Position numbers and translations under genes: made by a program. Below are positions 39,897-51,033 of a DNA stretch of 64,000 nt, piece after piece (position 1 is the first letter of the stretch; every line of letters begins with the position of its first letter). The notes beneath the pieces were generated by a model. It was not told the origin of the DNA. It was given only the letters and a program-made list of their open reading frames with translations, and did no database searches. The DNA comes from G965197405 sp965197405 (GTDB lineage: Bacteria; Chloroflexota; Dehalococcoidia; Lucifugimonadales; JAGWBF01), in assembly GCA_965197405.1 (NCBI GenBank), contig OZ240206.1, positions 2,666,001 through 2,730,000 on the forward strand, given 5' to 3'.

Positions 39897-40826
39897 CTAC
39901 GTTTGGCGAGGCGGTTGGGCAGGGGCCGGATTGGGAATCCCCTTCGTGAGGTAGTCTCGAGCGAGGGGGGCCAGCACATCCAACTGCCACTGGCCGTCAT
40001 TGTAGATAGCCCTCAGGGGCCTGGGCTGGGACATGAGGGAGATGTTGCCGCCGTATACCAGGAACGTCTGGCCGTTGACATTGTCGGCGTAGTCGCTGGC
40101 AAGGTACACCACGAAGGGGGCTATATCATCGGGGTCGGCGGCGACCAGGTCATCTTCTCCCGATATGCTCGCCACACCGCTCCTGGCCCGTATCTCGCTA
40201 GAGCTCTCGGGTATAGCGCCTATCATGCGGGTCTGCGCCCTGGGGGCGATGGAGTTGGCGGTCACACCGTACCTGCCCATGTCACGGGCCACCACCTTGG
40301 TGAACCCTGCGATGCCCGATTTAGCGGCGCCGTAGTTGGCCTGGCCCGAGTTTCCCACCAAGCCTGACTCGGAGCTAAAGGTGATGATTCTCCCGGAGCG
40401 CTGCTGACGAAAGAGGATGCAGGCGTGCTTCACCACCGTGAAGGTCCCCTTCAGGTGCACACTTATCACGTCGTCCCACTCCTGCTCCGTCATGTTGAAC
40501 ACCATGCGGTCCCGCAGGATGCCGGCACAGGTGACCACTATGTCCAGCTTGCCAAAGCTGTCAATGGCGGTATTGACGATGTTCTCGCCGCCCTGCATGG
40601 TGGTCACGGACTCAAGGGAGGCGACGGCTGTCCCGCCTGCGTCGGTGATCTCCCTGACGACCTGCTGGGCCGGGGAGGTGTCGGAGCCTGAGCCGTCCAC
40701 GTTGACACCCGGGTCCACGACGACAACGCTGGCCCCCTCGGAGGCCAACAGCTTCGCCACGCCCCTGCCTATCCCCCTGCCGGCGCCGGTTACTATTGCT
40801 ACCTTGTCCTTAAGAACGTCCGCCAT
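39897..40826 (-). CDS. Short-chain dehydrogenase/reductase, hydroxyacyl-CoA dehydrogenase-like
   Basis: A 309-aa NAD(P)-dependent oxidoreductase. The cofactor loop TGAGRGIGRG is at residues 13-22, and the catalytic Tyr165 and Lys169 are in SGQANYGAAKSG, with the serine in ITFSSESG. The GRGIGRG...DPG pattern and the HACILFRQQRSGRIITFSS run resemble the dehydrogenase domain of multifunctional enzyme type 2 and its bacterial relatives, which act on 3-hydroxyacyl-CoA. Two MaoC-like hydratases lie upstream on the same strand, which suits a hydratase-dehydrogenase set. A frameshifted copy follows 26 nt downstream. Confidence 0.87.
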   Translation of the reverse strand: MADVLKDKVAIVTGAGRGIGRGVAKLLASEGASVVVVDPGVNVDGSGSDTSPAQQVVREITDAGGTAVASLESVTTMQGGENIVNTAIDSFGKLDIVVTCAGILRDRMVFNMTEQEWDDVISVHLKGTFTVVKHACILFRQQRSGRIITFSSESGLVGNSGQANYGAAKSGIAGFTKVVARDMGRYGVTANSIAPRAQTRMIGAIPESSSEIRARSGVASISGEDDLVAADPDDIAPFVVYLASDYADNVNGQTFLVYGGNISLMSQPRPLRAIYNDGQWQLDVLAPLARDYLTKGIPNPAPAQPPRQT

Positions 40827-40856
40827 GACCCCTCCTCTTTTCGGTGCCCCGACAGC

Positions 40857-41058
40857 CAGGGTCTTTCCATTGTCACCCCCTGTTCAAGCCAGGGGCAGGC
40901 TCCGAGCGGAGCGAGGGGTCTAAAGACCTGGCTGGTGCTGCCTCGATTCCGATTTTTGTTAGGCGCCATTTTTAGGTTTCTCACTCCGCTTCGCTACGTT
41001 CGGAATGACCCGCGGCGGAGGTCTGTATTCACCTGGCGTCGAGAATGGAAAGGCCCTG
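40857..41058 (-). repeat. Palindromic MITE-like repeat, long form (copy 8)
   Basis: A 202-bp reverse copy from CAGGGTCTTTCCATTG to AATGGAAAGGCCCTG; the ends are a near-perfect inverted pair. It fills the gap between the SDR gene and the MaoC genes. Confidence 0.86.
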
Positions 41059-41099
41059 CCCGGCGACGTGCCGGGGTCGAAAAGGACCGATTAGCTCTG

Positions 41100-41531
41100 C
41101 TATCCACGAGACGGCAGTATGACAGTGGCCGCCCCCGGAGTGGTGCGCTCGCCTTTGCCGTTCTCCAGCCATATTTCGCAGTCCACCAAGTGGTCGCCGT
41201 TCTGGATGTACTTCCTGGTCACTGTCCCTTTGCAGGCGAGGCTATCCCCCGGCACATCCATACCTCTGTACTGGCACGACAGCTTCTTGAGAGTGCCATG
41301 CTCCCCAATCCAGTCGGTGACTAGCTGGGCCAGGAAGGCGCTTTTAAGGGCGCCGTGTAGTATGGGGCCGGGCAGCCCGTTGCCTTGGGCGAAATCCTTG
41401 TCGTAGTGTATCTCGTAGAAGTCCCCCGAAGCGCCAGCGTATTGCACAAGCTGGCGGGTGGTGGGGTTTTTGGGCAGGGACGGTATATCCGCGCCCTCTT
41501 GCACGTCTTCCCAAAAGACCGGTTCACCCAT
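41100..41531 (-). CDS. MaoC-like (R-specific) dehydratase domain protein
   Basis: A 143-aa hot-dog-fold protein. The hydratase motif appears as FYEIHYDKDFAQGNGLPGPILHG, split here by description: the Asp/His pair in IHYDKDFA and the GPILHG loop, at residues 39-60. Such proteins hydrate enoyl-CoA or dehydrate 3-hydroxyacyl-CoA. It ends the MaoC pair and starts 15 nt after the second member, so the two probably form a heteromer, as with the split FAS1-like dehydratases. Substrate unknown. Confidence 0.85.
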   Translation of the reverse strand: MGEPVFWEDVQEGADIPSLPKNPTTRQLVQYAGASGDFYEIHYDKDFAQGNGLPGPILHGALKSAFLAQLVTDWIGEHGTLKKLSCQYRGMDVPGDSLACKGTVTRKYIQNGDHLVDCEIWLENGKGERTTPGAATVILPSRG

Positions 41532-41546
41532 TCTTGTTACCCCCGT

Positions 41547-42005
41547 CTAGTACCAGATGCTGGTGCTACGCTGAGTCGCGACTACCTCGTCGAGCTGGTT
41601 GGTGTAGGTCACCTCGAAGACCGTGAAGAGCATCAGGCCCAGCCTCCCCGACCGCTCCGATACATCCGCTATCCGGGCTATGGCCGTGATGCGGTCTCCC
41701 GCCCTGACCGGCCCGAAGTACTCCCATTCGCTGCCCCCGTCCAGGAGCCGGTTGAAGGGAATCTCGAGGGGCAGGTCGGGACGCTGGAACCTTATAGAGC
41801 GAAGAAAAGTGGGAGGGGCTACGATGCCGCCGTAGCGCCCCTTGCGGGCCGCGGCTTCGTCGTTCCACAGAGGGTTGGGGTCACCCAGAGCTTCGGCGAA
41901 CCTCTTGATAGCGCCCTTTTCCACCTCCAACACCGTGGGCTTCCCCTCGGCGCCGATGGACTTCTGGCGCATCTCCTCCGTGACAAGAGGGCCTTGGCTG
42001 GCCAT
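41547..42005 (-). CDS. MaoC/FAS1-like dehydratase N-terminal-type hot-dog protein
   Basis: A 152-aa protein of the MaoC-N (FAS1-like dehydratase) type, with VEKGAIKRFAEALGDPNPLW and IVAPPTFLRSI, then a hot-dog core ending RSTSIWY. These partners usually supply the substrate tunnel while the second subunit holds the catalytic Asp-His. I use the ATG at 42005 (GGAGGTGAGG upstream); the frame extends 20 codons further to 42065. The gene pair and the adjacent SDR would cover two successive steps on acyl-CoA substrates. Confidence 0.83.
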   Translation of the reverse strand: MASQGPLVTEEMRQKSIGAEGKPTVLEVEKGAIKRFAEALGDPNPLWNDEAAARKGRYGGIVAPPTFLRSIRFQRPDLPLEIPFNRLLDGGSEWEYFGPVRAGDRITAIARIADVSERSGRLGLMLFTVFEVTYTNQLDEVVATQRSTSIWY

Positions 42006-42092
42006 GACCTCACCTCCGGGCTGTTGTGTCGTCACGAGTTTACAGGCAACCTTGATGGGTGTCAATAAGATTATAGGCCGGGCGGCTGTGCC

Positions 42093-44297
42093 CTACTCGG
42101 TCTTCTCCAGATGGGCGAAGCTCAGCAGGAGCCGCTTCACGCCGGACCCGCCGGCGAAGGCTACGACGACCTCGAAGTCCTCTCCGGAGGGGGTGCAGCT
42201 GACCACCATCCCTTCGCCGAAAGTGGGATGGTGGACTTTATCGCCGGCCTTTAGAGAGGGGAGACCAGGCCCGGTCTCGGTGTCCGCGGATGGCCCCCAG
42301 GTCCCCCAGGATGGCGCTTTGGGCACGGCTGCGGCTGCGGGTGTGGCAGAGGTTATCAGGTCTCTGGGTATCTCGTACAGGAACCGGGACGGCCCGTTGG
42401 AGCCACCGGCGCCGGTGAACCCCCTGCGAAAAGCCCGCAGCAGGTACAGACGCTCCTTAGACCTCGTCATGCCCACGTAGCACAGCCTTCGTTCCTCCTC
42501 CAGCTGCTCCGCGCTGTCCAGGGAGCGCGCGTGGGGCAGCAGCCCGTCCTCCATGCCCACCATGAACACCACCGGGAACTCCAGCCCCTTGGCCTGGTGC
42601 AGCGTTATAAGGGTCATGACGTCGGGGCTTTCCTCGTAGCCGTCTACGTCGCTGACCAGGGCGAGGCGCTCCAGAAGGTCCGTGAGGCCGTCCGGGGGCT
42701 CCATGAGCCGGAACTCCTGGGCCGTGTTCCTCAGCTCCATGATGTTCTCCCAGCGCTCTTCCGCCTTCTCCACGCGCTCAAAAAGGTGCTGCCGGTAGCC
42801 GGTGCGCTCCAGCACCGCGTCAATAAGCTCCACAGCGTCCAGCCGCCTGCTATCCTCCGAAAGGCCGTTGAGAAGCTGGGCAAAGTTGGCTATGAGCCTG
42901 GCTGCCCTGGACGACAGTGGGTGGCCCTGTGGCCCACCTCCGGCCTGTTCTTGAGCTATGCGCTCCAGGGCCGTGAACAGGGGCATGTCCTGGCTTCTGG
43001 CCCAGCGGGTGACCTCCTCCACCGAGCGCTGCCCGATACCCCTGGGGGGTACGTTGATAACGCGAGCCAGGCTTACCTCGTCGTTGGGGTTATTTATTAG
43101 GCGCAGGTAGGTGATCACGTCCTTCACTTCGCGGCGTTGGTAGAAGCGGACGCCGCCGACCAGCTTGTACTTCGCCCCGTAGCGAAGGCAGGCCTCCTCG
43201 AGAGCGCGGGACTGGGCGTTCACCCGGTACATCACGGCGCAGTCGCCCAGCTTGAAACCATCCTCCTCCATCAGCCGGCCCACCTCCTTCAGGACGAACT
43301 GGGCCTCTTCCTCCTCGTTGTAGACCTCGTGAACGACCACCGGATGGCCCTTCTCCTTGCTGGTCCACAGGTCCTTGGCGAGGCGCATACTGTTGGCGGA
43401 GATGAGGCGCTTTGCTGCCTCGAGGATGATGCCGGTAGACCTGTAGTTCTCCTCCAGGGCGACGGTCCTGGCCTCGGGGTAGTCCTTCTGGAAGCTGAGG
43501 ATGTTGCGTATGTCGGCGTGACGCCAGGCATATATTGACTGGTCGGCGTCGCCCACAACGCATATATTCCTGTACTCCTCGGCCAGGAGCTTCGCGAGCG
43601 CGTACTGGACCACGTTTGTGTCCTGGAACTCGTCCACGAGGACGTGGAGGAACCGGCGCTGGTACTTCTTGAGCACCTGGGGCTGGCTGCGAAACAACTG
43701 CACCGCTTTCATTAGCAGGTCGTCGAAGTCCACGCCGTTGTTTCTGGTAAGAAGCTCCTCGTACCTCTGGTACACCTTTGCCGCCTGCTCTTCGAAGAAG
43801 CCCTGGTGCTCAAGGGTCAGGCTGTGGGAGTCCATGATAAGGCACTTGGCCCTGGAGATAACCCCCTGGATGGCGCGGGGCGGGTAGCGCTTCGGGTCTA
43901 TCTCGGCCTGCTCCATAGCCTGCTTGAGCAGGTTCATCTGGTCCTCGTCGTCGTAGATGCTGAAGCTGGAGTCCAGGCCTATGTGCCGCCCCTCGCGGCG
44001 CAAAAGGGAGGCGCAGAAGGCGTGAAACGTGCCCACGGATAGCTGGTCCGCCTTGGTCCCTACCAGGCGCTGGAGGCGGTCCTTCATCTCCCTGGCGGCC
44101 TTGTTGGTGAAGGTCACTGACAGGATTCGGTAGGGGCTGATGCCGCACACGCGCACCAGGTAGGCCACCCGGTGGGTGATGACGCGGGTCTTGCCGCTCC
44201 CAGGCCCCGCCACTATCAGCAGGGGGCCTTCTATGGCCTCCACCGCCTCCCGCTGGGCGGCGTTAAGCCCTTCGAGGATGTCGTTAGCTATCGTCAT
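42093..44297 (-). CDS. pcrA: UvrD/PcrA-type DNA helicase
   Basis: A 734-aa superfamily 1A ATP-dependent 3'-5' DNA helicase of repair and replication. Walker A is GPGSGKT at residues 31-37 with LNAAQREAVEAIEGPLLIVA before it (Q motif). DEFQDTN (motif II), GDADQSIYAWRHAD (motif III) and VALEENYRSTG (motif IV), then LITLHQAKGLEFPVVFMVG (motif V) and RRLCYVGMTRSKERL (motif VI), are all present. A C-terminal Tudor-like segment (GDKVHHPTFGEGMVVS) resembles the RNA-polymerase-binding end of PcrA. The start at 44297 is chosen over 44366 because of homology to MTIANDILEGLN. Confidence 0.95.
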   Translation of the reverse strand: MTIANDILEGLNAAQREAVEAIEGPLLIVAGPGSGKTRVITHRVAYLVRVCGISPYRILSVTFTNKAAREMKDRLQRLVGTKADQLSVGTFHAFCASLLRREGRHIGLDSSFSIYDDEDQMNLLKQAMEQAEIDPKRYPPRAIQGVISRAKCLIMDSHSLTLEHQGFFEEQAAKVYQRYEELLTRNNGVDFDDLLMKAVQLFRSQPQVLKKYQRRFLHVLVDEFQDTNVVQYALAKLLAEEYRNICVVGDADQSIYAWRHADIRNILSFQKDYPEARTVALEENYRSTGIILEAAKRLISANSMRLAKDLWTSKEKGHPVVVHEVYNEEEEAQFVLKEVGRLMEEDGFKLGDCAVMYRVNAQSRALEEACLRYGAKYKLVGGVRFYQRREVKDVITYLRLINNPNDEVSLARVINVPPRGIGQRSVEEVTRWARSQDMPLFTALERIAQEQAGGGPQGHPLSSRAARLIANFAQLLNGLSEDSRRLDAVELIDAVLERTGYRQHLFERVEKAEERWENIMELRNTAQEFRLMEPPDGLTDLLERLALVSDVDGYEESPDVMTLITLHQAKGLEFPVVFMVGMEDGLLPHARSLDSAEQLEEERRLCYVGMTRSKERLYLLRAFRRGFTGAGGSNGPSRFLYEIPRDLITSATPAAAAVPKAPSWGTWGPSADTETGPGLPSLKAGDKVHHPTFGEGMVVSCTPSGEDFEVVVAFAGGSGVKRLLLSFAHLEKTE

Positions 44298-44500
44298 GCT
44301 GCCTGAACGGATTACAGGGTAGGAGTAGTGACTGTGTTGATTATACGGATTCTGTTCCCTTAGCACCTATACTTTATCGCCTGGCCGCCAATATAACAAG
44401 GGAGGGAGAGTTGTAGCTCGTACGGTACGTTTACAAAAGACCTTCGTTTGTGATAAAAAATCGTCAGCATATTTGAAGAGGACCCACGGAGGTAATACGT

Positions 44501-46459
<1,959 letters not shown>

Positions 46460-46484
46460 CGCCGCGTCAACGGTCCCTTCCCGG

Positions 46485-46512
46485 AGAGAGGCCGCCAGAC
46501 GGCGGCCTCTCT
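46485..46512 (+). terminator. Strong hairpin after acs
   Basis: AGAGAGGCCGCC (46485-46496) and GGCGGCCTCTCT (46501-46512) pair perfectly over 12 bp around AGAC, beginning 25 nt after the acs stop codon. No clear T-run follows (GATATTAG), so termination may be weak or the hairpin may mainly stabilise the transcript end. Confidence 0.6.
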
Positions 46513-46563
46513 GATATTAGAGAGTGTTAGCGGTTCGGGCATTCTTCGGATTTCAACCCTACC

Positions 46564-46714
46564 CAGGGTCTTTCAATTCTCACGCCAGATAAATACAGGC
46601 CCCCGCCACGTGTCATTCCGAGCGCAGCGAGGAATCTGGAATGCTTGGATAGCAGCACGCCTAAGAAGGCAAGGACTTTAGACCCCTCGCTCCGCTCGGG
46701 GTGACAGTAGAAAG
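46564..46714 (+). repeat. Palindromic MITE-like repeat, short form (copy 9)
   Basis: Forward copy starting CAGGGTCTTTCAATTC; its end is altered (ACAGTAGAAAGG instead of AATTGAAAGACCC). It lies in the 415-bp gap between acs and the NDUFA9-like gene. The rest of the gap (46715-46874) shows no feature that I can support. Confidence 0.85.
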
Positions 46715-46874
46715 GGATTCCAACCCTACCGCGCTTCGTTGACACCCTGTAACCGTTCTGTTAGTCTGCGAGTAGGGAGGCGGTCTGCCTTGCGTCGCAG
46801 ACCGCGTGCATAGGGGACCCCGCTATCCCCTGAACTCAAAGACGCGCAGGGTGAAAAAGGGCGAGGGGTGTGCC

Positions 46875-47825
46875 GTGATTGTCCTGGTGACTGGCGCTAC
46901 AGGCTTTGTGGGAAGGGAGGTGGTGAAAGCCCTGTGCTCTTCCGGCATGGAAGTCCGCTGCCTGCTGCGCAGTCCCTCCAGGGGTGAGGTGTTGGCAGGG
47001 CAGCCGGTGGATATTCGACACGGCGACGTGGAAGACGCAGCCGCCCTCAAGAATGCTTTCCATAACGTTGATGCGGCGGTCCACCTGGTGGCGGTGATAA
47101 GAGAAAGGGGCGAAGTCACCTTCGAGCGCGTGAACCGGAGGGGCACGGAAAACGTCGTGAAGGCGGCCAGGGACCAGGGAGTTGATCACTTCATCCACAT
47201 GAGCGCCATTGGGGTGTCGGACAGCCCGGCGTATCCCTATCTCTACAGCAAGTGGCAGGCGGAGCAGGCAGTAGCGGCAAGTGGGCTGCCCCACACGATC
47301 CTGCGACCTTCATTGCTGTTCGGTGAGGGGGACGAATTCGTAAATGCCCTGGCCGGTCTGGTCCGGGCCTTTCCCATAGTGCCCATCGCCGGTCCGGGCA
47401 GGAGCAAGTTCCAGCCCATAGCCGTGGACGAGGTGGCCAGATGTGTTGCCATAGCCGTGGGCAGGGAAGAGCTAATGGGTAAAGCCATCGAAATCGGGGG
47501 GCCGGACCACTTATCCTACGAGGACATAGTGGATACTATAGTAGACACCTATGGATTGCGGAGGCTGAAGCTCCACGTGCCCCTGCCGGCGATGCGCCCG
47601 GCGGTCAGGCTCATGGAGAGGTTGGTCCCCAGGCCCCCTGCGACCACGGAGCAGCTTCGCATGGTGTCCATACCCAATGTCGCCGGTCTCAACACCGTCG
47701 AGGAGGTCTTCGGGTTCAAGCCCAGACCTCTGAGGGGCAATATAGAGTATATTAAGGAGATAGGTTTCCGGGAAGGCCTGAAAATATCGCTGGGGTTCAT
47801 GCCGAGCCGGATACGGGACCACTAG
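46875..47825 (+). CDS. NDUFA9-like NAD(P)-binding epimerase/reductase
   Basis: A 316-aa atypical SDR of the NmrA/NDUFA9 group. The cofactor loop VTGATGFVGREVV is at the N-terminus, VHLVAVIRERGEVTFERVN and IHMSAIGVSDSPAYPYLYSK follow, the latter supplying the Tyr/Lys positions, then ILRPSLLFGEGDEFVNALA. In mitochondria the relative is an accessory subunit of complex I; bacterial proteins are of unsettled role, so no activity is assigned. The start is GTG at 46875, with GAGGGG upstream. folC begins 37 nt downstream. Confidence 0.85.
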   Translation: MIVLVTGATGFVGREVVKALCSSGMEVRCLLRSPSRGEVLAGQPVDIRHGDVEDAAALKNAFHNVDAAVHLVAVIRERGEVTFERVNRRGTENVVKAARDQGVDHFIHMSAIGVSDSPAYPYLYSKWQAEQAVAASGLPHTILRPSLLFGEGDEFVNALAGLVRAFPIVPIAGPGRSKFQPIAVDEVARCVAIAVGREELMGKAIEIGGPDHLSYEDIVDTIVDTYGLRRLKLHVPLPAMRPAVRLMERLVPRPPATTEQLRMVSIPNVAGLNTVEEVFGFKPRPLRGNIEYIKEIGFREGLKISLGFMPSRIRDH

Positions 47826-47862
47826 AAGGGAACGCGGCGGACTTACGTCAGAGGAACACCCT

Positions 47863-49230
47863 ATGGACTACATGAGCGCTCTACATCGTCTCCTGGGGCT
47901 TGTGGACCACGAGCGTATAACCTCTCCCGACAGGGAGCGGATCCGCTACGACCTGCGCCGCATGGAAGCGCTACTGCGGAGGCTGGGAAATCCCCATACT
48001 GGCAGGCCCACAGTCCACATAGCCGGCACCAAGGGCAAAGGGAGCACCTCCGCCATGTGCGCCAGCGTTCTGTCACGGCAGGGCTACAGGACGGGCCTCT
48101 ACATCTCCCCCCACCTCCACACCTTCCGGGAGAGGATTTGTCTCGATGGCACGCCGGTGAGCGAGGAGGAATTCGCCGCTTTAGTGGAAGAGATATGGCC
48201 CGAGCTGGAGTGGGTGAGCGGTCATGGGGACTACGGCGAAGTGACGATGTTCGAAGCCCTGACCGCGATGGCCTTCTGTCATTTCAGGAAAAGGGCGGAC
48301 TTCCAGGTGCTGGAGGTGGGCCTGGGCGGTAGACTGGACACCACCAACCTGGTAAGCCCACAGGTCTGCGCGATCACGTCCTTGAGTCTCGACCATACCT
48401 CGATACTTGGCGACACAATAGAGAGTATTGCCACCGAGAAAGCGGGTATAATTAAGCCCGGAGCAACGGTGGTCGCCTCTCCCCAGGCTCCGGAGCCTAT
48501 GGGAGTCATAGAGTCGGTATGCCGCGAAAAGGGCGCACATCTGATAAAGGTAGGGGAGGACATCACATGGCGCGGGGGACGCCGCGAGACAGACGGCCAG
48601 GGCTTGGAGGTGCAGGGCAGATTGGGGAGCTACGAGCTATGGATGCCCCTCCTTGGCGACTACCAGCTTGAGAACGCCGCAACTGCGGTGGGCGTCCTGG
48701 AAGCCCTGAAGCAGCAGGGGCATGACATATCCGGCCCTGCTATCGAGGAGGGCTTCAGGCAGGTGCGTTGGCCCTGCCGCATGGAGGTGCTGGAGAAGTC
48801 GCCACTGGTGGTCTGTGACGGCGCCCACAACCCCTACTCGGCGGCCAGGCTGAGAGACTCCCTACCCGCTTACTTCAAGTACCGCCAGGTAGTCCTCATC
48901 GTGGGCATCTCCCAGGACAAGAACCTGGAGGGCATAGTAGGAGAGTTGGCTCCACTGGGCGACCGCATCATAGTTACCCGGTCCAGGCATCCCAGGGCCG
49001 CCCCCACCGGGGTGGTGGCGCGTGCCTTTGCCAGTCGCGGGCTGGAGGTGTCGGAGGTGGAGGACGTGAGCATGGCCCTGGGCAGAGCACTCGAAGAGGC
49101 GCATGAGGACCACATGGTCCTCGTCACCGGCTCCCTTTTTGTGGCTGCCGAGGCCCGGGAAGCTATGAAAGGCATAGAGCCCGAGCTGTATCCTGAGCTA
49201 CAGACCGATTCTTACCCTTTACCCAGATAG
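47863..49230 (+). CDS. folC: Folylpolyglutamate synthase / dihydrofolate synthase
   Basis: A 455-aa Mur-ligase-type enzyme that adds glutamate to folates and, in many bacteria, makes dihydrofolate from dihydropteroate. The P-loop is VHIAGTKGKGSTSAM near residue 50. FRERICLDGTPVSEEEF, the EVGLGGRLDTTNLV metal/folate loop and the GDGAHNPYSA-type CDGAHNPYSAARL region are all seen. Length and order are standard. AGAGGAAC precedes the ATG. fabF follows after 73 nt. Confidence 0.95.
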   Translation: MDYMSALHRLLGLVDHERITSPDRERIRYDLRRMEALLRRLGNPHTGRPTVHIAGTKGKGSTSAMCASVLSRQGYRTGLYISPHLHTFRERICLDGTPVSEEEFAALVEEIWPELEWVSGHGDYGEVTMFEALTAMAFCHFRKRADFQVLEVGLGGRLDTTNLVSPQVCAITSLSLDHTSILGDTIESIATEKAGIIKPGATVVASPQAPEPMGVIESVCREKGAHLIKVGEDITWRGGRRETDGQGLEVQGRLGSYELWMPLLGDYQLENAATAVGVLEALKQQGHDISGPAIEEGFRQVRWPCRMEVLEKSPLVVCDGAHNPYSAARLRDSLPAYFKYRQVVLIVGISQDKNLEGIVGELAPLGDRIIVTRSRHPRAAPTGVVARAFASRGLEVSEVEDVSMALGRALEEAHEDHMVLVTGSLFVAAEAREAMKGIEPELYPELQTDSYPLPR

Positions 49231-49303
49231 CCTTTATCCAGGTAGAATTAGGGTGGCAACATATTATGAGGTGTGAGGCATGCCTCGCCCGTACAGGTGA
49301 TCT

Positions 49304-50548
49304 ATGAATAGACGCAAAGTGGTTGTTACAGGCATGGGTGCAGTGACGCCCCTGGGCTCCACTGCTCAGGAGTTCTGGAAAAATCTGGTGGCAGGCAAAT
49401 CGGGCATAGCCCCCTTGACCCTCTGTGACCCGGCGGACTTCCCCTGTCGCATCGGAGGCGAGGTCAAGGGTTTTGACCCCGCCCAGTTCATCAACGCAAA
49501 AGAGGCCCGCCGGATGGCGCGCTTCTCTCAGCTTGGGATTGCAGCGGCCTCCATGGCCCTTGAGGACGCCGGGCTTGATATGTCCAGCGAGGACCAGCAC
49601 CGCGTGGGTGTCTTCCTGGGCAATGGCGCAGGCGGCTTCCCAACCATTGAGGAAGGGTGCAGGGCTCTGGTGGAGAAGGGCGGTATGAAGATGTCTCCCT
49701 TCTTCTTCCCCATGATTCTGGCCAACATGGCCGCGGGCAATATCAGCCGGATAGTGGGAGCGAAGGGCTATAACTCCACCGCCACAACGGCCTGTGCTGC
49801 TTCCAACCAGGCCATTGGCGAGGCCCTGGAGGTGATACGCCGTGGCGTCGCCGAGGTGATGTTTACCGGCGGCACCGAGGCGGGTGTCAGCCAGCTCGGC
49901 CTGGGAGGGTTCTCGGTCATGCGGGCCCTCAGTACCCGGAACGAAGACCCTGAGAAGGCCAGCAGGCCCTTCGACGCCAAGCGCGACGGCTTCGTCCCGG
50001 CGGAAGGGGCCGCGATCCTGGTCCTGGAGTCCCTGGAGCATGCCCTCAAGCGGGACGCCAACGTCCTGTGCGAAGTGGCGGGTTTCGGGTGCTCCAGCGA
50101 CGCCTACCATGCCGTTCAGCCCGACCAGTCGGGTGAGAGTACCATTATGGCGATGCGGTGGGCCATTGAAGATGCGGGCGTAGCCCTGGATGAGGTGGAC
50201 TATATAAACGCCCACGGGACTTCCACACCCCTGAACGACGCCGTGGAGAGCCTGGCCATAAAGGGGCTGTTTGGAGACCGCGCCTACAAAATCCCGATAA
50301 GCTCCACCAAGTCCATGACGGGCCACGCCCTCGGAGCCGCGGGCGCTCTGGAAGCCATCCCCTGCATCGGGGCCATCACCGATGACATCATTCATCCCAC
50401 CATAAACTACGAGTTCCCCGACCCGGAGTGCGACCTGGACTACGTGCCCAACCAGGCCCGCAGGGCGGAGGTCCGGGTGGTACTGTCCAACGCCTTCGGT
50501 TTCGGCGGTCAGAACGCCTGCCTGGTGTTCAAGAAATACGAAGAATGA
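49304..50548 (+). CDS. fabF: 3-oxoacyl-ACP synthase II (KAS II)
   Basis: Condenses malonyl-ACP with acyl-ACP in fatty acid elongation. The 414-aa product carries the Cys-His-His triad: Cys164 in TTACAASNQAIG, His304 in NAHGTSTPLND and His341 in MTGHALGAAG. Length matches FabF. AGGTGATCT lies upstream of the ATG. No acpP, fabD or fabG genes adjoin it, so it is a detached member of the fatty acid pathway, or serves a specialised ketosynthase role. It converges on a cupin gene 14 nt away. Confidence 0.95.
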   Translation: MNRRKVVVTGMGAVTPLGSTAQEFWKNLVAGKSGIAPLTLCDPADFPCRIGGEVKGFDPAQFINAKEARRMARFSQLGIAAASMALEDAGLDMSSEDQHRVGVFLGNGAGGFPTIEEGCRALVEKGGMKMSPFFFPMILANMAAGNISRIVGAKGYNSTATTACAASNQAIGEALEVIRRGVAEVMFTGGTEAGVSQLGLGGFSVMRALSTRNEDPEKASRPFDAKRDGFVPAEGAAILVLESLEHALKRDANVLCEVAGFGCSSDAYHAVQPDQSGESTIMAMRWAIEDAGVALDEVDYINAHGTSTPLNDAVESLAIKGLFGDRAYKIPISSTKSMTGHALGAAGALEAIPCIGAITDDIIHPTINYEFPDPECDLDYVPNQARRAEVRVVLSNAFGFGGQNACLVFKKYEE

Positions 50549-50562
50549 GCGACAGGCTACCT

Positions 50563-50925
50563 CTAATCTTCCACGAGGGTGCGGGAGACGTCTATGGTCG
50601 CGTAAGCCCAGCTAATCTTGAAGGGCACATCGCCGGTGTTGATGAAACGATGGTGCGTGCCGGGGGTGATAAAGGCCGCGTCGTGGGGCTTGACGTGATA
50701 CTCCTGCCCTTGCAATATCAGCGTGCCCTCTCCCTCAATCACTATCACGGATTCCTCGGCGTTGTGAAAATGGGTGGTATTGGAGCGCCCCGGCCCAAAG
50801 GTAGTGATGCCGGTGGATATCTGAGTCGCCCCACTCTCCCCGGTGACCAATCTGGATACCGTGACTCCGGGCGCTCCCTCGGCCTCCGTGATGGTCTCCT
50901 GCTTGATAACTCGCGGTGAAGTCAT
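50563..50925 (-). CDS. Cupin-domain protein
   Basis: A 120-aa single-cupin protein. The metal-binding motif 1 is THFHNAEESVIVIEGEG at residues 52-68 (two His and a Glu), and motif 2 is in HHRFINTGDVPFKI. It probably binds a divalent metal, and could be an isomerase, dioxygenase or sugar epimerase; no partner gene helps. The ATG at 50925 follows AGGAGGG. The frame continues 26 codons upstream through AT-rich promoter-like DNA (TTATAATATTATAATA at 50977-50992), so the longer form is unlikely. Confidence 0.85.
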   Translation of the reverse strand: MTSPRVIKQETITEAEGAPGVTVSRLVTGESGATQISTGITTFGPGRSNTTHFHNAEESVIVIEGEGTLILQGQEYHVKPHDAAFITPGTHHRFINTGDVPFKISWAYATIDVSRTLVED

Positions 50926-51033
50926 ATTACCCTCCTGTTCTCTCCTCTCCGGGCCTTCCGGGTGCTCTTCCTCTCTTATTATAATATTATAACCGTTAGT
51001 CAAGTTGCCCCTCTTCCCCCGGACCCGCCGAAG

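Noticed and set aside
46527..46745. Open frames over the palindromic repeats coding NCHPERSEG-type peptides (also at 8782, 14670, 27965, 51119, 57616)
   Set aside because: The same peptide recurs wherever the repeat lies and in either orientation; no ribosome site or conserved domain supports translation.
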